DNA of 64,000 bases from JACMLD01 sp047602295 (GCA_047602295.1 JASGHP010000001.1:3224001-3288000); one strand, 5' to 3'. Counted from the first letter of the stretch, positions 34,631-42,317 are shown. The notes: generated by a model not told the origin, from the sequence alone. Program-made: numbers and translations.

Positions 34631-34981
34631 ATGGCATACAATGAAACGCTTGCAAACCGTGTAAGGGAAATAATTGCAGCAAGGGAACGCAGGGTAGAGG
34701 AGAAGAAAATGTTTGGCGGCCTTTGTTTTATGGTGAATGGAAAAATGTGCGTAGGCATAGAGTCTGAACGGATGATGGTACGTTTTGACCCTGCATTGAA
34801 TGACGAGATAATGGAGAAAGACGGCGTTTCGCCAATGGACTTTACCAAAAAGATAATGAAGGGTTATGCGTTCGTTGCCATAGAAGCATTGAAAACAAAA
34901 AAAGGATTGGAATACTGGGTAAATCTTGCACTAGATTATAACAAGTTTGCCAAAGCGTCTTCTTCTAAAAAGAGACCATGA
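34631..34981 (+). CDS. TfoX N-terminal domain protein
   Basis: This 116-residue protein matches the TfoX/Sxy N-terminal domain: RVEEKKMFGGLCFMVNGKMCVGIESERMMVRFDP at about 20-55 and MKGYAFVAIEAL near 80, with the Lys-rich tail typical of the short stand-alone form. TfoX proteins are linked to competence regulation in gamma-proteobacteria; the short Bacteroidota form has no demonstrated function and lacks the C-terminal domain. It is divergent from copy 1 of the thioredoxin gene and is followed by copy 2. Its 3' end is also found, as a stub, upstream of copy 2. Confidence 0.88.
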   Translation: MAYNETLANRVREIIAARERRVEEKKMFGGLCFMVNGKMCVGIESERMMVRFDPALNDEIMEKDGVSPMDFTKKIMKGYAFVAIEALKTKKGLEYWVNLALDYNKFAKASSSKKRP

Positions 34982-35096
34982 TTAAAGGATTGAAGAATTA
35001 GCTGATGCACTGCAACATCTTGTACTCGCCATTCTCTGCGCTGGAAAAAATCAAACTTTCAGGCAGACAAAAAGAACATTCAGAAGCTACAATGAA

Positions 35097-35178
35097 ACAT
35101 CCTATAATACATAAATCCTAAAAATCCTGGTTCTACAATAAAGCATCCTGTTAATCCTACTAATCCTATCAAATCCTA
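35097..35178 (-). repeat. AATCCT 9-mer array at the copy-2 stop codon
   Basis: Units of AATCCTNNN occupy this stretch and include the TTCTACAATAAAGCATCCTG tag also present downstream of copy 1 (33261-33280). On the minus strand the array begins at the TAG stop of copy 2. The repeats were evidently duplicated together with the gene or added to both copies. Confidence 0.65.
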
Positions 35179-36321
35179 GTACTGGCGATACTTTTCCAGT
35201 TGAGCTTCCATGCTTGCCAGGTCTTTGGCTGCATAGCTGGTTTTCGATTTAATATCAGCAATGGCTTTTTCCTGTGTTTCTATTGCTTTTGAATGATCAT
35301 TAATGCGCCAATACCAGTTGGCCATGCGATTGTATATTCTGTAAGTACTTGCTATTTCCGGATAAACAGTTTGGTTAATTTCTAACTGACAGGCTTCAAT
35401 ACCCAGTTGAAAAATCTCTGGTGTTAAAGGCAGACTATCTGCAGAATTTTCAATATTACCCATAATATAATAGGAAATAGGATCGCCGAAAAAACTTGTC
35501 TTTTGGGCTTCTTTGCCGTACAGGTAAGCTTTGTGCATATCTGTTTTCAAGAGTGCATTGAAAGTGTGGATAGCTATATGAGTGGCATACTTTAGTTTCG
35601 GTTCTTTGCCAACAATAGCTTCAACTTCCAGTAAAAGGGAATCTGGTTTGTCTACAGAGCTTGCCCAGTTAGGAGATTTTACATAGTTGATTAAATGGTA
35701 CATGGCTTCTTCATCTATTTTTGTTAGCCGTTGTTCTTCGTTGTAGTTTGCCAAAGCTTCCTTTACATCCCAATTATTGCCGGCTATTTTTTCCAACACA
35801 GGAGGTAAATCTTTGGGGTGCCCCATCCATGCTATTTTTCCTGCTGCATTAACCACAAATGTGTGTGGAATGCCTTTGCGGTCTTCCCCGGCAGCCTTCA
35901 GCCATTCTTTTATCATCAAATCATTATTGTCTGTAGCAACGGCATAATCCATTCTTTGTCCCATGCTGTCAACGAAGTGTTTTATCTTTTGTATCGGCGT
36001 TTTTTTGTCTTCCATTACATCAACACCCAAAAAATCAATCTTGCCTTTGTACGTTGCCGCCAGTTTAGAAAGATGTGGCATGGCTGCTTTGCAAGGCCCA
36101 CACCAGGTAGCCCAATATTCAATTACGTATGATTTGCCTTTCTTAAAGTTTTTAAAAGGTGTTCCTTTTAGCCATTGGCCCACATACAAAGGCGGGGCAT
36201 CATCACCAATATGAAGGGTTGGTGCCGGATCTTTTTCAGTAGCGTCTTGTGCATTTGCGCAGATATGAAATATAAGGAAGGATAAAATTAGCAGGGTGCT
36301 TAATTTTTGTTTTTGTAGCAT
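35176..36321 (-). CDS. TlpA-like thioredoxin with helical/TPR tail, copy 2
   Basis: This 381-residue paralogue of the 33304-34443 protein has the same layout: a signal peptide (LSTLLILSFLIFHICANAQ), a thioredoxin domain with WATWCGPCKAAMPHL and VDVMEDK, and an identical tail motif (WYWRINDHSKAIETQEKAIADIKSKTSYAA). Differences cluster in the region after the thioredoxin fold and in the cis-Pro loop (GIPHTFVV against GVPQSFVI), so the two may have diverged in partner or substrate. The start ATG at 36321 is unambiguous. It is part of a tandem duplication that included tfoX. Confidence 0.88.
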   Translation of the reverse strand: MLQKQKLSTLLILSFLIFHICANAQDATEKDPAPTLHIGDDAPPLYVGQWLKGTPFKNFKKGKSYVIEYWATWCGPCKAAMPHLSKLAATYKGKIDFLGVDVMEDKKTPIQKIKHFVDSMGQRMDYAVATDNNDLMIKEWLKAAGEDRKGIPHTFVVNAAGKIAWMGHPKDLPPVLEKIAGNNWDVKEALANYNEEQRLTKIDEEAMYHLINYVKSPNWASSVDKPDSLLLEVEAIVGKEPKLKYATHIAIHTFNALLKTDMHKAYLYGKEAQKTSFFGDPISYYIMGNIENSADSLPLTPEIFQLGIEACQLEINQTVYPEIASTYRIYNRMANWYWRINDHSKAIETQEKAIADIKSKTSYAAKDLASMEAQLEKYRQY

Positions 36322-36401
36322 GGCAAGGTTTTAAGATCTGGCAATTGATTTTTTGCTATGCCGAAATAATATGAACTACTACGGCATCCCTCTAAAGGTA
36401 T

Positions 36402-36446
36402 AACAAGTTTGCCAAAGCGGCATCTTCCTCTAAAAAGGGATCTTGA
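36402..36446 (+). pseudogene. 3' stub of a second tfoX copy
   Basis: Fifteen codons (AAC AAG TTT GCC AAA GCG ... TGA) reproduce the last codons of the tfoX gene at 34631-34981 with a single inserted Ala codon and two changed codons, including the stop and the following GATTAAAGGATTG. The sequence before it (CTAAAGGTA) matches the promoter-side flank of thioredoxin copy 1. The stub is therefore what remains after most of a duplicated tfoX was deleted. Confidence 0.8.
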
Positions 36447-36485
36447 TTAAAGGATTGGAGGAGTAAAGGATGATAAATTGACTAT

Positions 36486-37136
36486 CTATCGCAATTTTAT
36501 AGTTTTTGAAACAATTACCTCCTTATCTACGCAGCCTTGAATTACCTTGAAGTCATACATTACAATTGAACTTTGTTGTGGTTGCGCTTGTAGCATTTGT
36601 TTTATTTCTAGTGGGATGTTATTGCCTTGAATCTTAAAATCTTTAGTTGTGCCTGATGAATCCTGAACTGTAATGGTAAATTCTTTTATTTGACATGGCC
36701 AGTCAGTAAAATCATCAGGTGTATGGCATCTCAATCCTTTCGAGTCTTCAATTAAGTTGTTCCCTTTGTATAAGCCATTGGCATAGTCAGTATTTGCTGC
36801 ATAATGAGTAATATATGGAGTTGGCAGTCTTTTTAGCCTAAATTCCATGGAATCAATTAGCTTTTGGGTTTTTCGGTTAAGCGCATATATTTTAAGTAGT
36901 CCCGGAGAATCAGTACAGTTTGTATATGTATACCTGCCAAGAAAAGATTCTATTTTGCCTCTTTGAGGTATTAGTATTATCTCTTTTTGTGGAACTGTTT
37001 TACTGGCAAAGTCAATATTATTTGTAACTCCTAAATATAGTATATTCTCCATGGAGTTTATTATAACAAGATCTTGCGCAATCCCTCTGAAAGAGATAAA
37101 CAACAGGAACGAGAAAATTATACTTCTGAATACCAT
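36486..37136 (-). CDS. exported GldM C-terminal-like protein
   Basis: This 216-residue protein has a signal peptide (IIFSFLLFISFRGIAQ). The mature part resembles the two C-terminal beta domains of gliding-motility protein GldM: an NILYLGVTNNIDFAS start, GKIES, a TYTNCTDSPGLLKIYAL strand, and EFRLKRLPTPYITH, which mirrors the FRVK-LP-P pattern of GldM. It stands alone, away from any gldKLMN set, so it is probably a co-opted domain rather than a motor component. The neighbour at 37159 lies 22 bp upstream on the same strand and may be co-transcribed. Export is firm; the GldM relation is by pattern. Confidence 0.55.
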   Translation of the reverse strand: MVFRSIIFSFLLFISFRGIAQDLVIINSMENILYLGVTNNIDFASKTVPQKEIILIPQRGKIESFLGRYTYTNCTDSPGLLKIYALNRKTQKLIDSMEFRLKRLPTPYITHYAANTDYANGLYKGNNLIEDSKGLRCHTPDDFTDWPCQIKEFTITVQDSSGTTKDFKIQGNNIPLEIKQMLQAQPQQSSIVMYDFKVIQGCVDKEVIVSKTIKLR

Positions 37137-37158
37137 ACATTGAAAAATTAGGCTTGTA

Positions 37159-37566
37159 TTACTGAACCATTACAGTGTCTGATTTAAATAATTCATCTGT
37201 ATTGTAAAAGTCGAAAATATATTGTCCGGGATTAGTTGTTTTGAAACTGTATATGGTGTCCATAATCCAAAGTGCTGCATTGGCAACACCTGATCCATCT
37301 GTTTTTATTTCTGCAGGGGCTTCAATTTTATAATGGTTTGTTTTTATTTCTTTGGATTGAAAACCAAGAAATTTAATTTGTACGCTTGTTGTGCTGAACA
37401 GTAAATTTACTTTTGAGTCGATGGTTTGTCCTGCTGCAACCGTTTTCGGCGTTTGTGTAACCCCAAATCTTAAATTGCCAATGTAAGTTTTAGAACAGGC
37501 ACAGGATTGCATTAATAAAGCAAAGAATAAAATGCCTGTCAGTTGAGCAGTTGTACATTTATGCAT
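37159..37566 (-). CDS. small lipoprotein of unknown function
   Basis: This 135-residue protein begins with a lipoprotein signal (LTGILFFALLMQSC), with a lipobox ending at Cys22, followed by a second Cys. The mature part is beta-rich (GNLRFGVTQTPKTVAAGQTI, VNLLFSTTSVQIKFLGF, a closing GQYIFDFYNTDELFKSDTVMV), suggesting an Ig-like fold. It precedes the GldM-like protein by 22 bp on the same strand. No family was recognised. Confidence 0.65.
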   Translation of the reverse strand: MHKCTTAQLTGILFFALLMQSCACSKTYIGNLRFGVTQTPKTVAAGQTIDSKVNLLFSTTSVQIKFLGFQSKEIKTNHYKIEAPAEIKTDGSGVANAALWIMDTIYSFKTTNPGQYIFDFYNTDELFKSDTVMVQ

Positions 37567-38190
37567 GTTAGTAGTAATGACTAAGTAGATTGGTTGTTTT
37601 TGGAACGTGCAGGCATTATCGCCTCATTCAATTCTTATTTCACCACAACAATACTCAGACTAAGGTAGGAGAAGAGATGTTAAAATTTACGCAAAAGCTG
37701 TCTGAACCAGGATTAAAGGATTTTTAAGATTGAAAGATTTGCCTGATGACTGCCACTATCTTTCAATCACATAAATAAAATCTTGGGAGCGCAATAATGA
37801 AACATTTTATCCATCTTTTTATTTTTAAAACCCTGTCCTAAAGATTTAAGGACTGCTTCCGGTTTTTCATGTTGGTAAAAAAGTTATTCCTGCTGCACTT
37901 TTCATTAGCCGAAAGCTCTAAAATGATTTTTAAGTAACTGTTATAGTTTTTCAGTGAGCAGTTATTAAGAATAGGTTTGCTGCTGCTGAAAATCATTTTT
38001 CCCTCTAAGAATTTCCTTTTGTGGCATTAGTTTCTTCTCAACTAAGTAAGATTTGTTTGTTTACATAGAAGGTAGCCCGGCCGCTCATCCATACATATAC
38101 CTGATTATATTTAACTCCTGTGTAATTGCGCAATTATATTTAAATGAATGCCGTTTACATCAATTATTAAATCATCAAAAATTCAAGTTT
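37567..38190. other. 624-bp spacer without gene
   Basis: AT-rich DNA between two divergent genes. A short AATCCT-type fragment, in reverse (GAACCAGGATTAAAGGATTT), lies at about 37705-37725. The string AGACTAAGGTAGGA at 37658-37671 recurs at 41153-41166, in the spacer before the OmpA-family gene start. No ORF or RNA structure is convincing. Confidence 0.5.
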
Positions 38191-38808
38191 ATGAAAACAA
38201 ATAAAGCCACACTGGGCTTTAAACAGTTAAGTGATGCAAACCTTGAACCCAAGGTTGCTTTTATTATCAGTTCTATGACAGGTAATGTCAATTATCCTTC
38301 GCCAGTACCAACGCTGGCAGATGTAGAAACAGCCCGCAAGAATTTTAGCGATGCTGTAGTGGCTGCAAAAACAAAAGACACCACCAAGCAGGCTGCTAAA
38401 AAAGAAATGCGCAAAGCGCTGGAGGCTGTGTTAACAGACCTGGTGCATTATGTAAACTTTGCCTCCAATGGAGATCGCGTTAAAATAATCAGCTCTGGTA
38501 TGACGGTAAATGTTGAAAGCAGGGCCCCGGTACAATTGGGCACTGTCGAAAACTTTACAGCTGTATTGGGAGAACATTCGGGTGAAATAATATTGAGTGT
38601 AGACCCGGTAGCAGGTGCCAAAACCTATTTGTTTCTTTATGCGCAAGCGCCAGTTGTAAATGATTCATGGATGCATGTAATGAAAAGCAGCCCGGAAGCA
38701 AAAATTGAAAATTTGGAGCCAATGAAACAATATTGTTTGCGTATTGGTGTAGCAGGCTCAAAAGACCAGACGGTGTACACCAGCATTATTACTAAAGCTG
38801 TAGTGTAA
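38191..38808 (+). CDS. FN3-like protein, paralogue of the 9864 gene
   Basis: I start at the ATG at 38191 (205 residues); the frame upstream reads spacer. There is no signal peptide. The N-terminal helical part contains NYPSPVPTLADVETA and a Lys/Ala-rich helix (KQAAKKEMRKALEAVL), then SNGDRVKIISSGMTVNVESR, a motif shared with the 9864-10487 protein. The C-terminal half has an FN3-like pattern (LGTVENFTAVLGEHSGEIILSVDPV, LEPMKQYCLRIGVAGS). Two members in one window suggest an expanded family. Function is unknown. A 7-mer array follows the stop. Confidence 0.6.
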   Translation: MKTNKATLGFKQLSDANLEPKVAFIISSMTGNVNYPSPVPTLADVETARKNFSDAVVAAKTKDTTKQAAKKEMRKALEAVLTDLVHYVNFASNGDRVKIISSGMTVNVESRAPVQLGTVENFTAVLGEHSGEIILSVDPVAGAKTYLFLYAQAPVVNDSWMHVMKSSPEAKIENLEPMKQYCLRIGVAGSKDQTVYTSIITKAVV

Positions 38809-38814
38809 GTTTAA

Positions 38815-38880
38815 TCGTGAGTCGGGAGTCGGTAGTGGTGAATGGTGAGTGGTGAGTGGGGGCTGATAGTTGGAAGGCTC
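38815..38880 (+). repeat. 7-mer array
   Basis: GTCGGGAGTCGGTAGTGGTG and GGTGAGTGGTGAGTGG units begin about 6 bp after the stop codon of the FN3-like gene and run to about 38862. They have the same sense as the gene. Confidence 0.65.
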
Positions 38881-39023
38881 TTCACGATTGTTGGCTTACG
38901 GCTCACGATTTTTTTTAGAAATATATTTTAATTAGCATTTTTTATACAATAAATCTAATGAAGCAGCATTTGATGGTTGTTTAAATTTACTGGTGACACC
39001 CTTTGCTTCAATCAACCAATCGC

Positions 39024-39539
39024 ATGCGGAAAGTATTTTTTGTTGTATTAATATTGAAAGCGGGTATTGTTACTGCGCAATCAGCCGAAGACAAAGCATT
39101 TGAGCACTCTAAAGGCACCTGGAAATTTCCTATTGATAAAATTACTGGTATTGATACAGTTCCGGATGTAATTAGATTCTTTTCTGACCCAAGTTTCTCT
39201 ATAATAATCAAAACTGATACAGCGACAAATGTTTACTCTCTTCAGCCCGGTATTGTAAGAATGGTTACTATGATTGGGGATGTGAATGCAGTTATTGTAA
39301 GTCAAGGAACTTATTTTTTGGCATATTCCAATTTGGAAAATGTTGCTGTAAAAAAAGGGGATACTATTGCTGAAGGACAAGTGATAGGAAAGCTTGCTAT
39401 GGAAGAAGAGGGGCGCTACGAACTGGAATTCGGTTTAAGCCATGGCGATAAAACAGATAAGAAGGCACAACTATGGTTTTGCAAAGATTTTCGGGATCTT
39501 TTAAAGCTAAAAAATATAAAAGCTTACAGGGCCAGATGA
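39024..39539 (+). CDS. exported M23-like protein lacking catalytic His
   Basis: I start at the ATG at 39024 (171 residues); the codons before it start with TTG. A signal peptide (VFFVVLILKAGIVTAQ) is followed by a LytM/M23-type fold: a SLQPGIVRMVTMIGDVNAVIV strand pair, GTYFLAYSNLENVAVKKGDTIAEGQVIGKL, and YELEFGL. In active M23 enzymes these positions read Y-x-H-L and HLHFE; here the histidines are replaced by A-Y-S-N-L and YELEF. The zinc site is thus missing and the protein is probably a non-catalytic, EnvC-like regulator or binder. It is convergent with the 39554 gene. Confidence 0.7.
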   Translation: MRKVFFVVLILKAGIVTAQSAEDKAFEHSKGTWKFPIDKITGIDTVPDVIRFFSDPSFSIIIKTDTATNVYSLQPGIVRMVTMIGDVNAVIVSQGTYFLAYSNLENVAVKKGDTIAEGQVIGKLAMEEEGRYELEFGLSHGDKTDKKAQLWFCKDFRDLLKLKNIKAYRAR

Positions 39540-39553
39540 GGCAAACAAACTTT

Positions 39554-40051
39554 CTATGAAGCAGCGTATAATATATCTTTCTCTATTCTTTTTGAAGCAC
39601 CAAAATCAATAAAGCCGCCTTTGATTCCAATTCCGCTTTGTACACTCACTGCAATGAAATTGTCATCGGCGGTTATAAAAATTGCATAAGAAGATTGCCA
39701 CCAGGAGCTCTTATAAATAAACCTGATAAGAGAACCACTAGCCTCAATTTTTTCCCCTGCATAGGTTTGGGCAATCGCTTCTATGGTTGAAATGTTTTGT
39801 TGCTTGGTAAATTGATTTTTAAGTGTAGAAGGTTTGAATTTTTTTCTTAGCACAAAAATACCGCATAGTCCAAAAAGTATAAGGATGGCTGAAACCACCC
39901 AGACTTGATGTTTGCCAGCTAATTTGTAGTGAAGCTGAAAATAATGAAGAATTGCGCCAGCTATAACAAAAGCGATACTAATAAAATACGACCAGTATAT
40001 ATCAAATCGATACCTGCGCCGGATGAATTCTTCAAATTCAATTTGATGCAT
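39554..40051 (-). CDS. two-helix membrane protein, hypothetical
   Basis: This 165-residue protein has an Arg-rich N-terminus (EFIRRRYRF), two hydrophobic helices (FISIAFVIAGAILHYFQL and VWVVSAILILFGLCGIFVL) and a C-terminal soluble domain (ASGSLIRFIYKSSWWQSSYAIFITADDN, a closing GASKRIEKDIL). No family was recognised; it could be another PH-like or signalling membrane protein. It lies 60 bp downstream of the OmpA-family gene on the same strand, so it may be co-transcribed with it. Confidence 0.55.
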   Translation of the reverse strand: MHQIEFEEFIRRRYRFDIYWSYFISIAFVIAGAILHYFQLHYKLAGKHQVWVVSAILILFGLCGIFVLRKKFKPSTLKNQFTKQQNISTIEAIAQTYAGEKIEASGSLIRFIYKSSWWQSSYAIFITADDNFIAVSVQSGIGIKGGFIDFGASKRIEKDILYAAS

Positions 40052-40111
40052 GCTGAATTTATGGGAGTATAGACATTGAAAAGGTAAACATCAATAATTC
40101 TTCCATCTAAT

Positions 40112-41125
40112 CTACAACTTCGTAAACTCCACGCGGCGGTTTAATGCTTTTGCTTCTGTGGTGTTTTTAGCATCTATTGGCTTGGAAGATCCATATCCTT
40201 TTGTTTCCAGCCTTGTTGCGGCAATGCCCATTGCTATCAATTGTGATTTTACAGCTTCAGCTCTTTTTTGAGAAAGAGTTGTATTATGATCCGGCGTACC
40301 ATCACTGTCCGTATGCCCGCCAATTTCAAAACGTTCACTGCCATGCTCGGAAAGATATTGATAGATCTGTTTTAATACGGTAATGCTTTCGGGTTTTAAA
40401 TCGTATTTGTCAACATCAAACTTAATAGCATGCGTAATAAATTTGCCATTGGTTAAAGACAGCTTTGTTGGAAACACAGTAGCCACCCTAAAGTTTTTAA
40501 AAAGGATTTTCATTTCCTGCGACATATTGCCTGTTACCAATATGCTTTCCGGCTGCAATTGACAATCTGCAATGTCTATCATGGGGTATTGATCAAGATA
40601 TACTTTCAAATGCTTGCGGTATTGCGCAATAGAAATATGCACCCAACGGTTGTAAAATTTATTTTCCCCAAAATATGCTTCCGGGTTATCCTTGCTGGCC
40701 GCTCCGCTATTGGGATACGAAACGGTCATGTCGTGTTTATTGGGTGTGATGATGCTTTCGGTTTCGCCTTTTTGCAAATGTATTTCAATGCCGGGATTGC
40801 CATCGTAACCCTGATCCAGCCAGGTATCATATTCTATTGAAAAACTATCAGGCAAAGCTTTGTTTACAAAAAGTATGGGCTTCAGTTTGGTGTAATATGC
40901 ATTGATGGAAATACTTTTTTGGTTGTCGAAATCAATAATGGATGCAGCGCCGCCACTGATTAGCCAGTGGGTATTCTGTTTATCGGTTAGCGGGGTGGTT
41001 AGCTTGTCTTCAAACAGAACTTTTTCGCCCGCCACAAAATCGAAGTTTTGATAAGACTTGTCAATAGTTTGCGCGGCTAAGCAAATGGATGAAAACAGGA
41101 GGATGGCTAGTAGTAATTGTTTCAT
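40112..41125 (-). CDS. exported OmpA-family protein
   Basis: This 337-residue protein has a signal peptide (QLLLAILLFSSICLAAQ). Residues ~25-215 form a jelly-roll-like domain resembling a laminin-G/concanavalin fold (FSIEYDTWLDQGYDGNPGIEIHL, WVHISIAQYRKHLKVYLDQ). The C-terminal ~110 residues are a typical OmpA peptidoglycan-binding domain: IKFDVDKYDLKPES, IGGHTDSDGTPDHN, LSQKRAEAVKSQL, GYGSSKPI and NRRVEF. The protein probably sits in the periplasm, held to peptidoglycan, with the lectin-like domain binding a glycan or partner. Confidence 0.9.
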   Translation of the reverse strand: MKQLLLAILLFSSICLAAQTIDKSYQNFDFVAGEKVLFEDKLTTPLTDKQNTHWLISGGAASIIDFDNQKSISINAYYTKLKPILFVNKALPDSFSIEYDTWLDQGYDGNPGIEIHLQKGETESIITPNKHDMTVSYPNSGAASKDNPEAYFGENKFYNRWVHISIAQYRKHLKVYLDQYPMIDIADCQLQPESILVTGNMSQEMKILFKNFRVATVFPTKLSLTNGKFITHAIKFDVDKYDLKPESITVLKQIYQYLSEHGSERFEIGGHTDSDGTPDHNTTLSQKRAEAVKSQLIAMGIAATRLETKGYGSSKPIDAKNTTEAKALNRRVEFTKL

Positions 41126-41389
41126 AAAATTGTTTTAGGGTTTAATGGGTGCTTAGACTAAGGTAGGAAAAATCGTGAGGCGACAAACGGCAGTTGACAG
41201 GTGCTTGCTAATTATCAGCCACAAACTCATAATTGTTGTTTGTCCAGTCACGTTTTTCCATGCGAAGCAAAAGGGCTAGCAGCTAGTAGCTAAAAGCTCG
41301 CAGCTTGTATCATTTAACACTAACGCAATACTATTTTCAACTGATTATCGTTTAAAGGGTGCAATTTGCATCAGCATTACATTATCCTT

Positions 41390-41665
41390 ATGTCCACATT
41401 TATTATCCGTATACAACAAGATACCCTTACCAATGGTAATGATTTCAGTTTGCTACAGGCCATGAAAAACGAGAATTTCGCTCCTTTGTCTGGCAATGAA
41501 ACTGCTGCTGAAAAGTCATTTATTTATTACGGCAATATGGAGGCAACGGAGATTAATGATGCCGTTAACCGTGCCAGCACAATAGCCGGGCAATCTTTCT
41601 ATTTTACTGTTTCCAAAGATCAATTGTCTGAAAGGCAATACCACCTCACCCCGGCCCTCTCCTGA
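41390..41665 (+). CDS. small protein with repeat-derived C-terminus
   Basis: I start at the ATG at 41390 (91 residues). The protein has an opening strand (STFIIRIQQDTL), a Asn/Asp/Glu-rich helix and GQSFYFTVSKDQLSERQ. It is not recognised. The last seven residues (HLTPALS) and the stop are read from the start of the 175-bp repeat array, so the original 3' end was probably overwritten or cut. It could be active or a truncated remnant. Confidence 0.45.
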   Translation: MSTFIIRIQQDTLTNGNDFSLLQAMKNENFAPLSGNETAAEKSFIYYGNMEATEINDAVNRASTIAGQSFYFTVSKDQLSERQYHLTPALS

Positions 41666-42232
41666 AGGAGAGGGAGCCGCTCCGTAAGATTCGCTATTGA
41701 TATCTACATTGCTTAAGTGCAACACGAACTTATTATCGCAATAAGTACAAATAAAATAATCAAAGATAAACAGAGGCACCCTTCTCCTTTGGAGAAGGGA
41801 TGGGGATGAGCACATTCACCTCACCCCGGCCCTCTCCTGAAGGAGAGGGAGCCGCTCCGTAAGATTCGCTATTGATATCTACATTGCTTAAGTGCAACAC
41901 GAACTTATTATCGCAATAAGTACAAATAAAATAATCAAAGATAAACAGAGGCACCCTTCTCCTTTGGAGAAGGGAAGGGGATGAGCACATTCACCTCACC
42001 CCAACCCTCTCCTGAAGGAGAGGGAGCCCCTCCGTAAGACTCCTTATTGATATCTACATTGCTTAAGTTCAACACGAACTTATTATCGCAATAAGCACAA
42101 ATAAAATAATCAAAGATAAACAGAGGCACCCTTCTTCCTTTAGGAGAAGGGAAGGGGATGAGGCCGATCACATGCACAGAGGCACCCTTCTCCTTTGGAG
42201 AAGGGATGGGGATGATGCCGATGCCGATGAGG
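41646..42232. repeat. 175-bp tandem repeat, three copies plus partial
   Basis: Units start at 41646, 41821 and 41996 with exact 175-bp spacing. A partial fourth follows at about 42176-42212, then CCGATG triplets. Each unit has two strong hairpins, CCCTCTCC-TGAA-GGAGAGGG and CCCTTCTCC-TTT-GGAGAAGGG, joined by about 90 bp of near-identical AT-rich sequence. Copies 1 and 2 are virtually identical; copy 3 carries scattered changes. Because 175 is not a multiple of three, reading frames through it shift at each unit and it is not a coding repeat. It fills the 800-bp spacer before the transporter gene. Confidence 0.9.
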
Positions 42233-42317
42233 TAAAATATATTAGTCATTCCCCGTTTGCTGCTATATATTTGATTACACTGCTTACCTTCCTTATCCCT
42301 GTTATCCCCAAACAAAC

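Noticed and set aside
38053..38190. 46-codon N-terminal extension of the FN3-like protein
   Set aside because: The extension begins with a non-ATG codon and its sequence shows no signal peptide; the paralogue at 9864 has no comparable extension.
41516..42315. Series of minus-strand ORFs with repeating peptide segments across the 175-bp repeat
   Set aside because: The unit length is not a multiple of three, so the frame changes at each copy and the frames only reflect the DNA repeat; there is no start region, signal or codon bias.
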